A stretch of 64,000 nt of DNA from NCBI GenBank assembly GCA_039975855.1, contig JBDWGH010000004.1, positions 124,001 through 188,000 on the forward strand, written 5' to 3'. This DNA is from Litorimonas sp039975855. Lineage in GTDB: Bacteria > Pseudomonadota > Alphaproteobacteria > Caulobacterales > Maricaulaceae. This document shows, piece by piece, positions 35,001-43,721 of the stretch. Under the pieces are notes generated by a model. The model searched no databases. It was not told the origin of the DNA and saw only the letters and a list, made by a program, of their open reading frames with translations. Both the position numbers and the translations under genes were made by a program. Position 1 is the stretch's first letter; every line of letters begins with the position of its first letter.

Positions 35001-35225
35001 AAGGCCATCGATTGCCTCTTCAACGCGGGTTACAATCTGCTCGTTAACATCTCTAGGGGACGCACCGTTCCAGGTGACGCTGACGGTCATCCCATTCACG
35101 GTAACCCCTGGAATAAACTCTCTTTCGAGATTGTTATAACCAAAAATGCCGCTGACAAACATCGCCACCATGAGCAAGTTTGCCGCGACCGGGTTCTTTA
35201 CGAACCATGCAATTAAACCTCTCAT
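32001..35225 (-). CDS. RND-family efflux permease
   Basis: The 1074-aa inner-membrane pump has 12 helices and two large periplasmic loops. The start MRGLIAWFVKNPVAANLLM is typical, and the proton-relay pair in helix 4 is present as VVDDAIVVGE (Asp near 397-398). The TM11-12 region carries the GIxPILF-type motif VTTFVGITPILFETS. It acts with the adaptor and outer-membrane channel encoded just upstream in the same operon. It is closer to general AcrB-like/ VexF-type permeases than to metal-exporting CzcA, and the substrate is not predictable. Confidence 0.94.
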   Translation of the reverse strand: MRGLIAWFVKNPVAANLLMVAMFVSGIFGYNNLEREFIPGVTVNGMTVSVTWNGASPRDVNEQIVTRVEEAIDGLDGIDYIEATAREGGASINVRTKLGIDYEKMLDQVKNRVDGIQNLPPDSFRPQVFRWDARADIMYLALYGQVDRLELQRAGNDLRLKLTQLPGLQLTDQISKIPEQVTIEISEDALRRYNLTFSQVSQAISGSSVNLSAGTVETTGGNLQLRARNLADSKAEFEDIIIRQTSNGGIVTVGDVANVIDGFDDDKFAASFRGQPAAIFRVLSPDTMNITEAGDAIRQFEKEIAESLPSNLTFSIWFDGSTVFDSRMDLISGNALSGMILVLVILMLFLRPKVAIWVTIGIAAAFAGALAIAPSIGITLNMISLFAFLLVIGIVVDDAIVVGESVHFHVENGISGQRGAIAGANMVVKPVYFAVITTIMMFVPMMLLSGPIRSMFEQISLVVIAVLIFSLIEAFFILPAHLRKLKPVDPKEVKGILKFQHKLAESLNTFARKVFRPVIALLLRFRYITVSVFTGLMITAIMLLQSGIAPSAFLPEVEGDMIQVNIRFPEGTTFERREQVRQQVEDGIARINEDSKELFGTEEGIISHPGTITEGRGVSGFLGLLETSKRNNTSTRDIADKLEEYVGPVSDAFRVDYGFTEGNFGGGGGLRYAVASSDEDDLRAAILDIKDEVATYDGVVGTWDNLESSASEIRFNMKPGAESLGITLQDVTRQVRQAFFGQEVQRLPRNGQDVRVMVRYPLAARESIDSLNDLRIRSANGVEVPLYSVADVSFAEGVSRIQRRDRKQVAYTGGRIRGNPEAQGEIRRQLDEDFFPQWELRHPNVEKITVGDDEVQTTFVKEMMISGIAILFMMYGLLAIAFKSYSQPLLIMIAIPFAFIGMIFGNLITDVPFGVMSVFGFFAASGVAVNDNLVLIDYVNRLRDKGVGAYQAMLDSCVARFRPILLTSVTTFVGITPILFETSTQSQFLKPMVVALAFGVLFDFFLTLMLVPALYGIGVDISRFFKGLWTGVKQPPLGSKYDPDMVLALEGMDISDDLESVEQFGTDPVPSPAE

Positions 35226-35227
35226 GA

Positions 35228-36673
35228 CTAATTCTCCCCTGCCGAGTTTTCCTCGGCATCAGCTGGATCATCCGTGGTGTCGTCTTCTTTCGCGTCGCCG
35301 TCTTCAGGTTTTTTGTCTTCTTTTTTCTTTTTGCCCCAGCGCCGCTTTTCCTTTTTGTTTTCCGCTTCTTTACCCTTAGAAGACTCACCGTCATTTTCCT
35401 CGGCTTCCATTTTTTTCATCCAATCGGGTTTTGGTGGATCGACCAGAACGACATCTGGGTCATTCACATCCAAGACCTTTAAGGTCATCTCAACGCGAGA
35501 CCTCTCCATCGGAGACAAGACAACTAACTCGCCCATTTCGACGCCACCCGTGAGAACAGCGCGTTCTGGCGAAGCATCCAAAACACTTACCTTCCGAATT
35601 TCGGCCTTGCCGACATTGTCAACGATATAAACCTCATCTTGAGGGCGCAGACCATCGCGCGGAATCGTAATGACACTTTCGAATTTCTTACCATTGATGT
35701 CTGCGTCCACAAAAAGACCAGGCGCCAAAGGTACACCATCTTCGGATGTGCCCTGTCCGTAAGGATCATTGACTTCCGCAATCGCGAAAAGCGCGCGGGT
35801 AGCTGTATCATAAGTAGAGTCAGTACGCATAATGCGACCATCCCAGTGACGCACCTTGCCAGCAACCAAAGCATTCAAATCAACCTTCGGCGCACTTTCT
35901 CTGTCCTTCGCTACAAATGCCAAAGGCAAATCAAGTTTTGCAAGCTGAGCATCAGACAATGGCAACCTTACCTCCACAACATTCGCGGAGAAAATACGTC
36001 CCAAGGTTCTACCTGGCGTAACATATTGACCAAGATCCGAAGCCTTTGTTCTGACGCGGCCCGAAAAGGGCGCTGTTACGGATGTTCTTGAGAGATTAAG
36101 TTTTGCCGACTCCAGTTCGGCTTGGGCCGCCTGTAGGGAAGCGCGAGCCTGAGCTTGTTGCGGGAGACGCAAAGCGAGCGGGCTTGGCTCACCGCGGCCA
36201 AGCTCTTCATAGTCTTTCCGAGCGATTTCACCTTCTGCCTGTTCTCGCACGAGAACTTGTTGCGCTTGTGCGACGCCAGCTTCGGCACGAATAACGGCGA
36301 CTTTAAAATCAGCGTCCTCGATACGCAAAAGGGTTTCACCCTTTCGAAAAATTCCACCTTCAATAAAATTAGGGGAAACATAAACAATCTTACCACCCAC
36401 TTGAGGCACAAGGTCAATTTCAATTTGAGGGCGAGCCTCGCCTTGCGTGCTAACTTTCAGCTGAACGTCTTCAACTTTCGCATAATCAGCAATGACCGCT
36501 AGAGTATTAAAGCTCCGCTTTTTCTCATTCGGCTTCTTATTTGCGGAAATGAAAATAGACGTTACGACGATAAAACCGACGATAATTAAGATCGGCACAG
36601 CAATAACAAGCAGCTTCCTAAGGAAACCGCCTTGTTTTTCAGGAATTGAATAATCCGGTGATGAATTGACCAT
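35228..36673 (-). CDS. RND periplasmic adaptor (membrane fusion protein) with long charged tail
   Basis: The 481-aa protein has one N-terminal transmembrane segment (about 19-38), a lipoyl/hairpin region (VAQAQQVLVREQAEGEIARKD) and the beta-barrel segment SVTAPFSGRVR. Residues 413-481 are a low-complexity tail rich in Lys, Glu and Asp (for example KKKKEDKKPEDGD), much longer than usual for the family and probably disordered in the periplasm. It abuts the permease gene (2 bp) and follows the outer-membrane component by 5 bp. Confidence 0.93.
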   Translation of the reverse strand: MVNSSPDYSIPEKQGGFLRKLLVIAVPILIIVGFIVVTSIFISANKKPNEKKRSFNTLAVIADYAKVEDVQLKVSTQGEARPQIEIDLVPQVGGKIVYVSPNFIEGGIFRKGETLLRIEDADFKVAVIRAEAGVAQAQQVLVREQAEGEIARKDYEELGRGEPSPLALRLPQQAQARASLQAAQAELESAKLNLSRTSVTAPFSGRVRTKASDLGQYVTPGRTLGRIFSANVVEVRLPLSDAQLAKLDLPLAFVAKDRESAPKVDLNALVAGKVRHWDGRIMRTDSTYDTATRALFAIAEVNDPYGQGTSEDGVPLAPGLFVDADINGKKFESVITIPRDGLRPQDEVYIVDNVGKAEIRKVSVLDASPERAVLTGGVEMGELVVLSPMERSRVEMTLKVLDVNDPDVVLVDPPKPDWMKKMEAEENDGESSKGKEAENKKEKRRWGKKKKEDKKPEDGDAKEDDTTDDPADAEENSAGEN

Positions 36674-36678
36674 CTATA

Positions 36679-38145
36679 CTAACCTTGATCTCTCAAAAAT
36701 GCGGGAAACGCATCGGGGGGTACTTCTCCATACGCACCACCACCCAAAGCGACGTGTAATCTTACGCGATTTTGCAAACGCTCCGCACGGGCAGAAATGA
36801 GCTGTCCTTCAGCGGACAAACGCCGAGACTGCGCATCAAGCAGCTGCAGAATTGTTGCAAGCCCCTCCGTATAGCGTAATTCAAGACGCCTTTCAGCCTC
36901 TAAAGACTCATCAACTGCAATACGGAGGGCAGTTTCACGCTCAGCTAGCCTAGCTTCACCGTCGAGAGCATTTTCTACGTCGAGATAAGCATCTAAAACC
37001 GTACCGATATAGGATTGAAGTTGTTGCTCAAGAACAGCTTCCTGAACCTCCACATTCGCCCGTAACCGTCCGCCTTGAAAAATAGGCGCTGTCAGACTGG
37101 ACGCCAGGCTAGCAACTAACGCATCAATATCAAAAAAGTTGCTTAATCCAGTTCCTGCCGCGGACACGGAACTTGTTAAGTTGAGACTTGGACGCAACGC
37201 TTTCCGCGCCAAGTCAATTTGAAAACCCTGCCCCGCCAAACGTCGTTCTGCCGCGATTAGGTCAGGCCTTTGGGTCAAAATATAATTCGGCGCACCGGCA
37301 CCTGATAATGGTGGCAATTCTGGCAAGTCCGTTGCCGCATCCAAGGCGCTAGCCGGATACCGCGTCAACAAAATTTCTATCTGGCGGGATAGCGAAGATA
37401 AACGCTGCAAACGTGATGCCTGTGTCGCTTGCGCCTGCGCAACCGATGATCGCGCCAAACGGACATCAGAACTACCTGATACTCCAGATTCAAAGCGGCG
37501 CTGCGTCAAACGCAAGGCACGTTCTTGAGTTTCAATTTCTCGCTGCGAAAGATCAGCCAACAAACGCGCTTCAATGAGACTAAACCAACTTTGCGCAACC
37601 TGGCCAGTAATGGAGAGGCGCGCCCCAGCTATATCACTCGCAGCGGCTTCAGATTCGATTTCCGACGCTGCAATACCATCTGAAATCCGTCCCCACAGGT
37701 CCGGCTCCCAACTCGCATTCAATCCAGATGAAATACTGGTGTTATCTCCTGCAAGCGAGTTCCCACGCTCTGTTCTCGACAGTCCAGCACTTCCCGAAAG
37801 GCTGGGAAGGCGATCCGCATTGCTAATTTTCTCGCGCGCTATGGATGCGTCTAGTCTAGCATATGCCGCACCAATGTCCGTATTTTCACGCAAGGCTTCA
37901 TCAACCAGTTCAATTAGAATCGGATCCGGGAAAGCGCGCACCCAATCCGTAGTCGGCAGGGCATCGGGGGCAGGAATGACCCAATCCTGAGGCGGCGGAG
38001 CCTCAGCAATCGCTTCAGCCTGAGGCGCAACAACCGTTGCGTCTGGCTTGAAGTCTAATGACGCACATCCCGTCAACAGCACCGCCAAGGCGGAAACCGA
38101 GACCGAACAGCGAAGTTTTTTTACGATGTGACATGTTCTTTGCAT
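36679..38145 (-). CDS. RND outer-membrane channel lipoprotein (NodT family)
   Basis: The 488-aa protein is a TolC/OprM-type outer-membrane factor: signal peptide with lipobox LTGC, two repeated helical hairpins (ALRENTDIGAAYARLDAS in the first, TGLSNFFDIDALVASLASSL in the second), and the PDLIAAERRLAGQGFQIDLARKALRPSLNL segment common to NodT proteins. It is the first gene of the efflux operon and divergent from the PhoR gene with 260 bp between. Confidence 0.92.
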   Translation of the reverse strand: MQRTCHIVKKLRCSVSVSALAVLLTGCASLDFKPDATVVAPQAEAIAEAPPPQDWVIPAPDALPTTDWVRAFPDPILIELVDEALRENTDIGAAYARLDASIAREKISNADRLPSLSGSAGLSRTERGNSLAGDNTSISSGLNASWEPDLWGRISDGIAASEIESEAAASDIAGARLSITGQVAQSWFSLIEARLLADLSQREIETQERALRLTQRRFESGVSGSSDVRLARSSVAQAQATQASRLQRLSSLSRQIEILLTRYPASALDAATDLPELPPLSGAGAPNYILTQRPDLIAAERRLAGQGFQIDLARKALRPSLNLTSSVSAAGTGLSNFFDIDALVASLASSLTAPIFQGGRLRANVEVQEAVLEQQLQSYIGTVLDAYLDVENALDGEARLAERETALRIAVDESLEAERRLELRYTEGLATILQLLDAQSRRLSAEGQLISARAERLQNRVRLHVALGGGAYGEVPPDAFPAFLRDQG

Positions 38146-38405
38146 GATTTGTCCCTAGGCTATTATTAGCGAGAGTCAATCAAAAATTATTGAAAAACGA
38201 TAATAATTAGCTCAATCATGACTTTATTACATCAATTGAAAAGGTCTTGTGAAATTTTGCACAGAGTTGGTGGAAAACACTAAAAATAAACTGTTTTGCA
38301 CTCGAAAATGCCCAAGCTGGACCGATACGCCCTTGTGCTGGGCGGTCATTTGGCGATAGGCCGCAGATATATCCACTGAAAACGAGTAGGACGCTAGAGC
38401 TCGCT
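38146..38405. promoter_or_regulatory. Divergent intergenic region, efflux operon / phoR
   Basis: These 260 bases separate the efflux operon (minus) from phoR (plus) and must hold both promoters. The first 90 bases next to the channel gene are markedly AT-rich. I see no clear Pho box (two CTGTCAT-like direct repeats), no long palindrome and no coding frame of substance. Confidence 0.55.
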
Positions 38406-39791
38406 GTGCCATCGCCTCGAACGCAGAAATTCTTGAGCACTGACGCTCTCATCGTGGGCAGCACTGCATCCATCGCAATGATCATTTTTACAGTTATTTC
38501 CGGCGCAAGCTTTGGAAATTTACTGATCGTTTTCTTGTCGTCAGTTGCAGTTATATGGCTCTACGTCAGAGCCTTACGACCAACCAACTCGACCCCAAAA
38601 CCCCGATTATCACTCCAAGATATGCCAGAAATTCGTGGGCAAATGATTGAAGGCATAGCCGATGCGCTGCCACGTGCCATTGTGGTCCTCAATCGGAATG
38701 CCGACGTAATATATGCCAATGAGGCAAGCTTCAAAATGGTTTCACCCGACATCATCGGAAAGCCGATTGGAGCTTACTTACGAACATCATCTGTGCGGCC
38801 TCATATGGAACAGGCGTTCCAAGGTGAAACCCCACCTTCTCTTTCCGTACATGTTCTCCAACCTACGGAACGTTATATAGATGTCGATTTTTCTCAGGCG
38901 ATTGCGATTGATACGGATGATAAACGATCCGCCGTTGTACTCGCGGTTTTAGCCGATCGGACACAATCCCGAATTGACCGAGAGCAGCGAGCAGACTTTC
39001 TCGCCAATGCCAGTCATGAATTAAAAACTCCAATCGCATCAATGACCGGAATTATTGAAACTCTAAGAGGGCACGCAAAAGACGATCCCTTTGCGCGGGA
39101 GAAATTTCTCAAAATCATGGCTGAGCAAGCCGAGCGCATGGAACGCCTCGTGACAGATCTTCTGTCTCTTCGCCGGATAGAAAGCAGTGAACATATAGCT
39201 CCGTCCGCGACTGCAGATTTACGAAAAGCTATAGAAGCCGCTCGCGATTCTTTGACCTTATTGGCAGATAAAAAAGATATCACGATGTCCATCACACTGC
39301 CGGCAGAGGAGACGGCGCCGACTTCAGGAAAAACGGATGAATGCATCCAGCTTTTTCTGAACTTAATGGAAAACGGAATTAAACTTTCACCTAGCGGTTC
39401 GACGTTGGATGTATCTTTGGAACGCCTTCCAAGTTGGACAGGACGAGCCTTTCCCGAATCCCACCGCAACCGTACAAATCTAAGGCGTATTGTGAACCTC
39501 GCCCCAACGGTAAAGCCGGTTTGGCGTGTTATCATATCGGATAGTGGGCCCGGCTTTAGAAAAAACCATCTCCCTCGGATTGGAGAAAGATTCTACCGCG
39601 TCGCAGGTGACCTTCCCGCACAGGAAAAAGGAACCGGACTGGGTTTGGCCATCGTTAAACACATCGTTATGCGGCACAGGGCCGGCTTATTTGTCCGATC
39701 GAAACATGCAGATGAGAGTGAAAATAAAATTCACGGCACTTCTTTTTGCGTTATATTTCCTGTGACCGAACCCGAACCTCCCCTGCTCTAG
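38406..39791 (+). CDS. phoR: PhoR-type sensor histidine kinase
   Basis: The 461-aa protein has two N-terminal transmembrane helices (about 16-56), a PAS domain (MIEGIADALPRAIVVLNRNADVIYAN), then the kinase core: phosphoaccepting His204 in ASHELKTPIASMTG, N-box NLMENGIKLSPSG, G1 DSGPGF, F-box GERFYRV and G2 GTGLGLAIVKHI. It precedes phoB by 12 bp, and the pair matches PhoR/PhoB of phosphate sensing. The start is GTG. The pst-phoU genes that usually stand between or near these two are not in this window. Confidence 0.92.
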   Translation: MPSPRTQKFLSTDALIVGSTASIAMIIFTVISGASFGNLLIVFLSSVAVIWLYVRALRPTNSTPKPRLSLQDMPEIRGQMIEGIADALPRAIVVLNRNADVIYANEASFKMVSPDIIGKPIGAYLRTSSVRPHMEQAFQGETPPSLSVHVLQPTERYIDVDFSQAIAIDTDDKRSAVVLAVLADRTQSRIDREQRADFLANASHELKTPIASMTGIIETLRGHAKDDPFAREKFLKIMAEQAERMERLVTDLLSLRRIESSEHIAPSATADLRKAIEAARDSLTLLADKKDITMSITLPAEETAPTSGKTDECIQLFLNLMENGIKLSPSGSTLDVSLERLPSWTGRAFPESHRNRTNLRRIVNLAPTVKPVWRVIISDSGPGFRKNHLPRIGERFYRVAGDLPAQEKGTGLGLAIVKHIVMRHRAGLFVRSKHADESENKIHGTSFCVIFPVTEPEPPLL

Positions 39792-39803
39792 GATGAAACC
39801 TCA

Positions 39804-40493
39804 ATGACACCATATGTCCTAATAGTAGAAGACGAGACAGCGATCTCGACACTCTTAGAATATAATCTGCAAAAGGAGGGGTTTGAAACCGCCCTGGCCG
39901 AGGACGGGGATATGGCGCTCTTGATGGCGGCAGAACGCACACCCGATTTGATTTTGCTTGATTGGATGATTCCGAAACTCTCCGGCGTCGAAGTGTGCCG
40001 GCGATTGCGGCGCAAGGAGGCCACATCTGATGTCCCGATCATTATGCTATCCGCGCGCGGCGAAGAAGATGATCGCGTAACAGGGCTCGACATTGGCGCC
40101 GATGACTATCTCGTCAAACCGTTTTCGATCCCTGAGCTTTTTGCTCGTATTCGGGCACTGCTACGCCGTACGGAGTCGAATGTATTGTCGAGCGGAATAA
40201 CCGTTGGTGACCTGGAAATAGACACTAAAGCTCACCGGGTTTCACGCGGCAAACAAGAGATTCATCTAGGTCCAACAGAGTTCCGATTGTTAGAACATTT
40301 TATGCGACGTCCGGGTCAGGTCTTCGCCAGAGAGCAGCTATTAGATGCCGTCTGGGGTCATGATGTTTATGTTGAGGTTCGAACGGTCGATGTTCATATT
40401 GGCCGTCTGCGCAAAGCCCTAAAAATGCCTGACCGGAAAGATCCGATCCGAACCGTCCGGTCTGCTGGCTACGCTCTTCGGCCCGAAGGCTGA
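39804..40493 (+). CDS. phoB: Phosphate-regulon response regulator PhoB
   Basis: The 229-aa OmpR/PhoB-class regulator has acidic pocket Glu9-Asp10, phosphoaccepting Asp53 (LILLDWMIPK), the Thr/Ser-Lys switch (LSARG, KPFS) and a winged-helix domain. The sequence from LGPTEFRLLEHFM through REQLLDAVWG and RTVDVHIGRLRKAL is diagnostic for PhoB. It binds Pho boxes upstream of phosphate-starvation genes. The distance to phoR is 12 bp, so the two are co-transcribed. Confidence 0.94.
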   Translation: MTPYVLIVEDETAISTLLEYNLQKEGFETALAEDGDMALLMAAERTPDLILLDWMIPKLSGVEVCRRLRRKEATSDVPIIMLSARGEEDDRVTGLDIGADDYLVKPFSIPELFARIRALLRRTESNVLSSGITVGDLEIDTKAHRVSRGKQEIHLGPTEFRLLEHFMRRPGQVFAREQLLDAVWGHDVYVEVRTVDVHIGRLRKALKMPDRKDPIRTVRSAGYALRPEG

Positions 40494-40566
40494 TTACCGC
40501 GCGAAAGACTTGCCCTTGGGCGGTTGCACGCTTATGGCGCGCGAAACTTCCAATTGGTAAGATTTC

Positions 40567-42210
40567 ATGATCCGTTCAACGCTCGCGGCTTTTGCCGACT
40601 CCATCTCAATTCCGGCGCGGAAACGCTCCGGCCCCCTGACATTCACACCCAATCGGGTGAAGGTTGAATTGCTGGCAGGATTGACTGTTGCCCTCGCCCT
40701 CGTCCCTGAGGCCGTCGCCTTTGCTTTTGTCGCAGGCGTCGAACCGTTAGTCGGTCTATATGCCGCCTTTATTGTTGGCCTCATCACGGCGCTCATAGGC
40801 GGGCGTCCTGGAATGATTTCTGGCGCAACTGGCGCCTTGGCCGTTGTCATGGTCGCGCTCGTTGCAGATCACGGCGTTGAGTATCTCTTCGCGACTGTGG
40901 TGCTCATGGGAATTATGCAGATAGGGGCAGGCGTATTTAAACTCGGAAAGTTTATCCGCCTCGTCCCGCATCCCGTCATGTTAGGCTTCGTCAATGGACT
41001 CGCCATCGTTATCGGCATGGCACAGCTGTCCCAGTTCCAATCCGCACCACCTGAACGCATTCCGGGCGAGCATTACGGGCCGTTTCATATTTTGGAGGGC
41101 ACCTGGCTCACCGGCGCACCGCTTGTGATGATGCTAGGCCTTGTCGCATTGACGATGGTCCTCATTTGGATGACCCCGAAAGTCACAAAGGCCTTACCGG
41201 CTCCGCTTGTCGGGATCGGCGTCGTGACGGCGATTGTTATCGCTTTTAAAATCGATGTGCCCACCGTCAGTACACTGGCCGACATTGAAGGCGGATTGCC
41301 TAAATTCCATATACCCTCCGTTCCGTTTGATCTTGAAACGCTCAAAATCATTTTCCCTTACGCTCTCATTTTGGCGGCCATTGGATTGATTGAAAGCCTT
41401 CTGACGCTCAACCTTGTTGGCGAAATCAAGGAAGAACGCGGCGGGGCATCGCAAGAATGCGTCGCCCAAGGCCTTGCGAATACTGTCACAGGTTTCTTCG
41501 GCGGCATGGGTGGTTGTGCCATGATCGGGCAATCCATGATCAATGTGAAATCAGGCGGCCGGACGCGCATGTCGGGCATTAGCGCGGCATTATTTCTTCT
41601 CGCCTTCATTTTATTTGGATCAGGCCTTATCGGACTAATCCCGCTGGCTGCGCTTGTCGGGGTCATGTTCATGGTCGTGATCGGGACATTTGCTTGGCAG
41701 TCACTGACGATCATGCGCCGCATCCCGTTGATTGACGCTTTGGTCATTGTGCTGGTCACGGTTGTCACCGTGTATCATGATTTGGCCGTCGCCGTTATTG
41801 TCGGCGTTATTGTCTCCGCTTTGGCCTATGCTTGGAACGCTGCCAAGCGTATCGACGCCAATACCGAGATGGACGGAGAGGCCAAAGTTTATAAATTAGA
41901 AGGCCCGCTTTTCTTTGGATCCATCGAAGGTTTCAACGAGCTGTTCGACCCAAAAAATGACCCAGACATGGTTATCGTCGATTTCGCCGGATCGCGCGTC
42001 GTCGACCAATCTGCCCTGCAAGCCATTGAAGGCTTAGCCGCCAAATATACAGAAGCCGGGAAAGCCATTCGCTTGCGCCACCTGACGCGCGATTGTCACA
42101 AGCTTCTGAACCGCGCGGGTCAGCTCATGATCGACTCTGATGATGATCCCGAATATGAAATCGCAACGGATTATAAGGTGCGCACGGGCGCCTTTGGCGG
42201 CGGGCACTAA
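40567..42210 (+). CDS. SulP-family anion transporter with STAS domain
   Basis: The 547-aa SLC26/SulP protein has about 12-14 transmembrane helices beginning with ELLAGLTVALALVPEAVAFAFVAGV (about 34-58), the GGMGGCAMIGQSMINVKSGG segment (about 311-330), and a C-terminal STAS domain (about 440-540) with the LxxRVVDxSAL-like FAGSRVVDQSALQAIE loop. It carries sulfate, bicarbonate or another anion; the substrate is not fixed by sequence. It follows phoB by 73 bp, without an obvious terminator between. Confidence 0.93.
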   Translation: MIRSTLAAFADSISIPARKRSGPLTFTPNRVKVELLAGLTVALALVPEAVAFAFVAGVEPLVGLYAAFIVGLITALIGGRPGMISGATGALAVVMVALVADHGVEYLFATVVLMGIMQIGAGVFKLGKFIRLVPHPVMLGFVNGLAIVIGMAQLSQFQSAPPERIPGEHYGPFHILEGTWLTGAPLVMMLGLVALTMVLIWMTPKVTKALPAPLVGIGVVTAIVIAFKIDVPTVSTLADIEGGLPKFHIPSVPFDLETLKIIFPYALILAAIGLIESLLTLNLVGEIKEERGGASQECVAQGLANTVTGFFGGMGGCAMIGQSMINVKSGGRTRMSGISAALFLLAFILFGSGLIGLIPLAALVGVMFMVVIGTFAWQSLTIMRRIPLIDALVIVLVTVVTVYHDLAVAVIVGVIVSALAYAWNAAKRIDANTEMDGEAKVYKLEGPLFFGSIEGFNELFDPKNDPDMVIVDFAGSRVVDQSALQAIEGLAAKYTEAGKAIRLRHLTRDCHKLLNRAGQLMIDSDDDPEYEIATDYKVRTGAFGGGH

Positions 42211-42259
42211 TCAATAGGCCTCAATATCTTTCGCTGTAAGCCTCTGCTATAATGCGCAG

Positions 42260-42691
42260 ATGGCACGGAAACTTCTACAGGCTGGTCTATACTTTATTGG
42301 TATTGCGGGCATCCTCATTGGCGGCGCGATAGCTCTGTTTGGCATTGAATCCGTCGGACGGTTTTTCGCAGCGATAATAAATACTGTGATGGAGGCAGGC
42401 CCCTTAAGCGATTTGGGCGAGCCCAATGATGACAGCGAGCTTCGGTTCTATTCCGTCTTCTTTGTTGGGTATGGGATTATCTTGGTACAGACCGCCGGAA
42501 ACCTAGCCCGGCACGGTCATAGAGTGCCTATTCTACTTGGTTTGTTTTTTGCCGGTGGCCTTGCGCGTTTGCTGAGCCTCCTCATGGTTGGTCAGCCCCA
42601 CGCATTGTTTATTTTGCTTTTGTGTTTTGAACTTCTCTTACCGCCTTTGCTTTATATCTGTTGGAAACAAACGCAGAGCGCCCGCATTTGA
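42260..42691 (+). CDS. DUF4345 membrane protein
   Basis: The 143-aa protein has four hydrophobic helices and the DUF4345 pattern: GLYFIGIAGILIGGAIALFG, the polar loop with DDSELRFYSVFFVGYGIIL (about 58-76), and the last two helices. Function unknown. It starts 49 bp after the SulP gene and ends before a strong inverted repeat that faces the convergent crotonase gene. Confidence 0.8.
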   Translation: MARKLLQAGLYFIGIAGILIGGAIALFGIESVGRFFAAIINTVMEAGPLSDLGEPNDDSELRFYSVFFVGYGIILVQTAGNLARHGHRVPILLGLFFAGGLARLLSLLMVGQPHALFILLLCFELLLPPLLYICWKQTQSARI

Positions 42692-42712
42692 CCCCGTGAG
42701 TAAAATGCAGTG

Positions 42713-42745
42713 AAGCGCCGAGCGGCTCTGGGCCGGTCGGCGCTT
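42713..42745. terminator. Inverted repeat between convergent genes
   Basis: AAGCGCCGA (42713-42721) and TCGGCGCTT (42737-42745) form a perfect 9-bp stem with a GC-rich loop, and a T-rich run follows on the plus strand (GTTTTTGTCAGTTTTT from about 42752). It probably terminates the DUF4345 transcript and may act on both strands. Confidence 0.6.
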
Positions 42746-42766
42746 GAAGACAGTTTTTGTCAGTTT

Positions 42767-43612
42767 TTAGTTGATATCTTGAACATCCATAACAAGTTCG
42801 CCCCATTTCCGCTGGTTCTCCATATCATGCTCAAGGCCTTGGTCATCAGCAATTTGGAAGCGTTTTAGGGCGGGAGTTTTGCTCGTGGCTTGGTAAAGCC
42901 AGTAGGCCTCGGCTTTCAAAGCTTCGGCAATCGGCTTGTCGATGCTTTCATAGACCATTTGTTTGCAGGCATTAATCGACTCGGCTGGGAATTTAGCGAT
43001 CCGCTTGGCAAGATTGTCGACATACTCACCAATCTCGTCCGGCTCTAGAGCCTTGTTAATTGTCCCAAGACGTTCAGCGTCATCGGCGTCATAATCTTGC
43101 GCGCTCAGGATAATCTCCAGTGCTTTACCGAGACCAGTTTGGCGTGCCATGCGAGATGCGCCGCCACCGCAAGGCAGGATACCCATTCCGACTTCCATCT
43201 GCATGAATTTATATTTTCCGCGGGCGGCGAACCGCATATCAAGTGCTAAGGCTAATTCATGGCCACCGCCGCGCGCAAAACCTTCGAGCTTTGCAATGGT
43301 CGCTTGCGGGACTTTGCTGATCCGCTCACAGACGGCTTGTAAATCCAATAGTTGCGCTTCTTCGCGTGAAACGGCCTCATCTGACATGTCTTTCAATAGC
43401 TCTGTGTCGTAATGGCAAACCCAAATTTCTGGGTTGGCGGATTGGAAGATGACAACTTTTGTTTCACGGTCACGCTCAAGACGCATTGCTAGGCTGTTCA
43501 AGTCAGCCAACATTTCTTGTCCTTGTACATTAACGGTACCGAAGTCGAATGTGACGGTCGCGATCCCGTCCTTTTGATCCACTTTGAATGTGGTGAAGCC
43601 TTCATATTTCAT
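42767..43612 (-). CDS. Enoyl-CoA hydratase/isomerase family protein
   Basis: The 281-aa crotonase-fold protein has oxyanion-hole segments PEIWVCHYD (about 68) and EGFARGGGHELALALDMRFA (about 110-129), and the active-site stretch MEVGMGILPCGGGASRMA (about 139-156). The C-terminal helix is normal. Ribosome-binding site AGGAAAT precedes the ATG. It is the last gene of the 42.8-46.3 kb oxygenase operon (109 bp after the SDR stop), so it may act on a CoA ester produced there, but that is inference. Confidence 0.88.
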   Translation of the reverse strand: MKYEGFTTFKVDQKDGIATVTFDFGTVNVQGQEMLADLNSLAMRLERDRETKVVIFQSANPEIWVCHYDTELLKDMSDEAVSREEAQLLDLQAVCERISKVPQATIAKLEGFARGGGHELALALDMRFAARGKYKFMQMEVGMGILPCGGGASRMARQTGLGKALEIILSAQDYDADDAERLGTINKALEPDEIGEYVDNLAKRIAKFPAESINACKQMVYESIDKPIAEALKAEAYWLYQATSKTPALKRFQIADDQGLEHDMENQRKWGELVMDVQDIN

Positions 43613-43721
43613 GTCATATTTCCTTGTTTTAGGGTGCAGTTAGAGATCACGCTCAAAGGCGCGCGATTAAATCAGACTGTAAATTCAGTCCGAAATTTGG
43701 AGTGTTTGGAGGTAAAGCGGT

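Noticed and set aside
40494..40850. Minus-strand frame of 118 codons antisense to the start of the SulP gene
   Set aside because: Composition (Ala/Thr/Arg) mirrors the opposite frame of the transporter; its last 24 codons look protein-like but have no start context.
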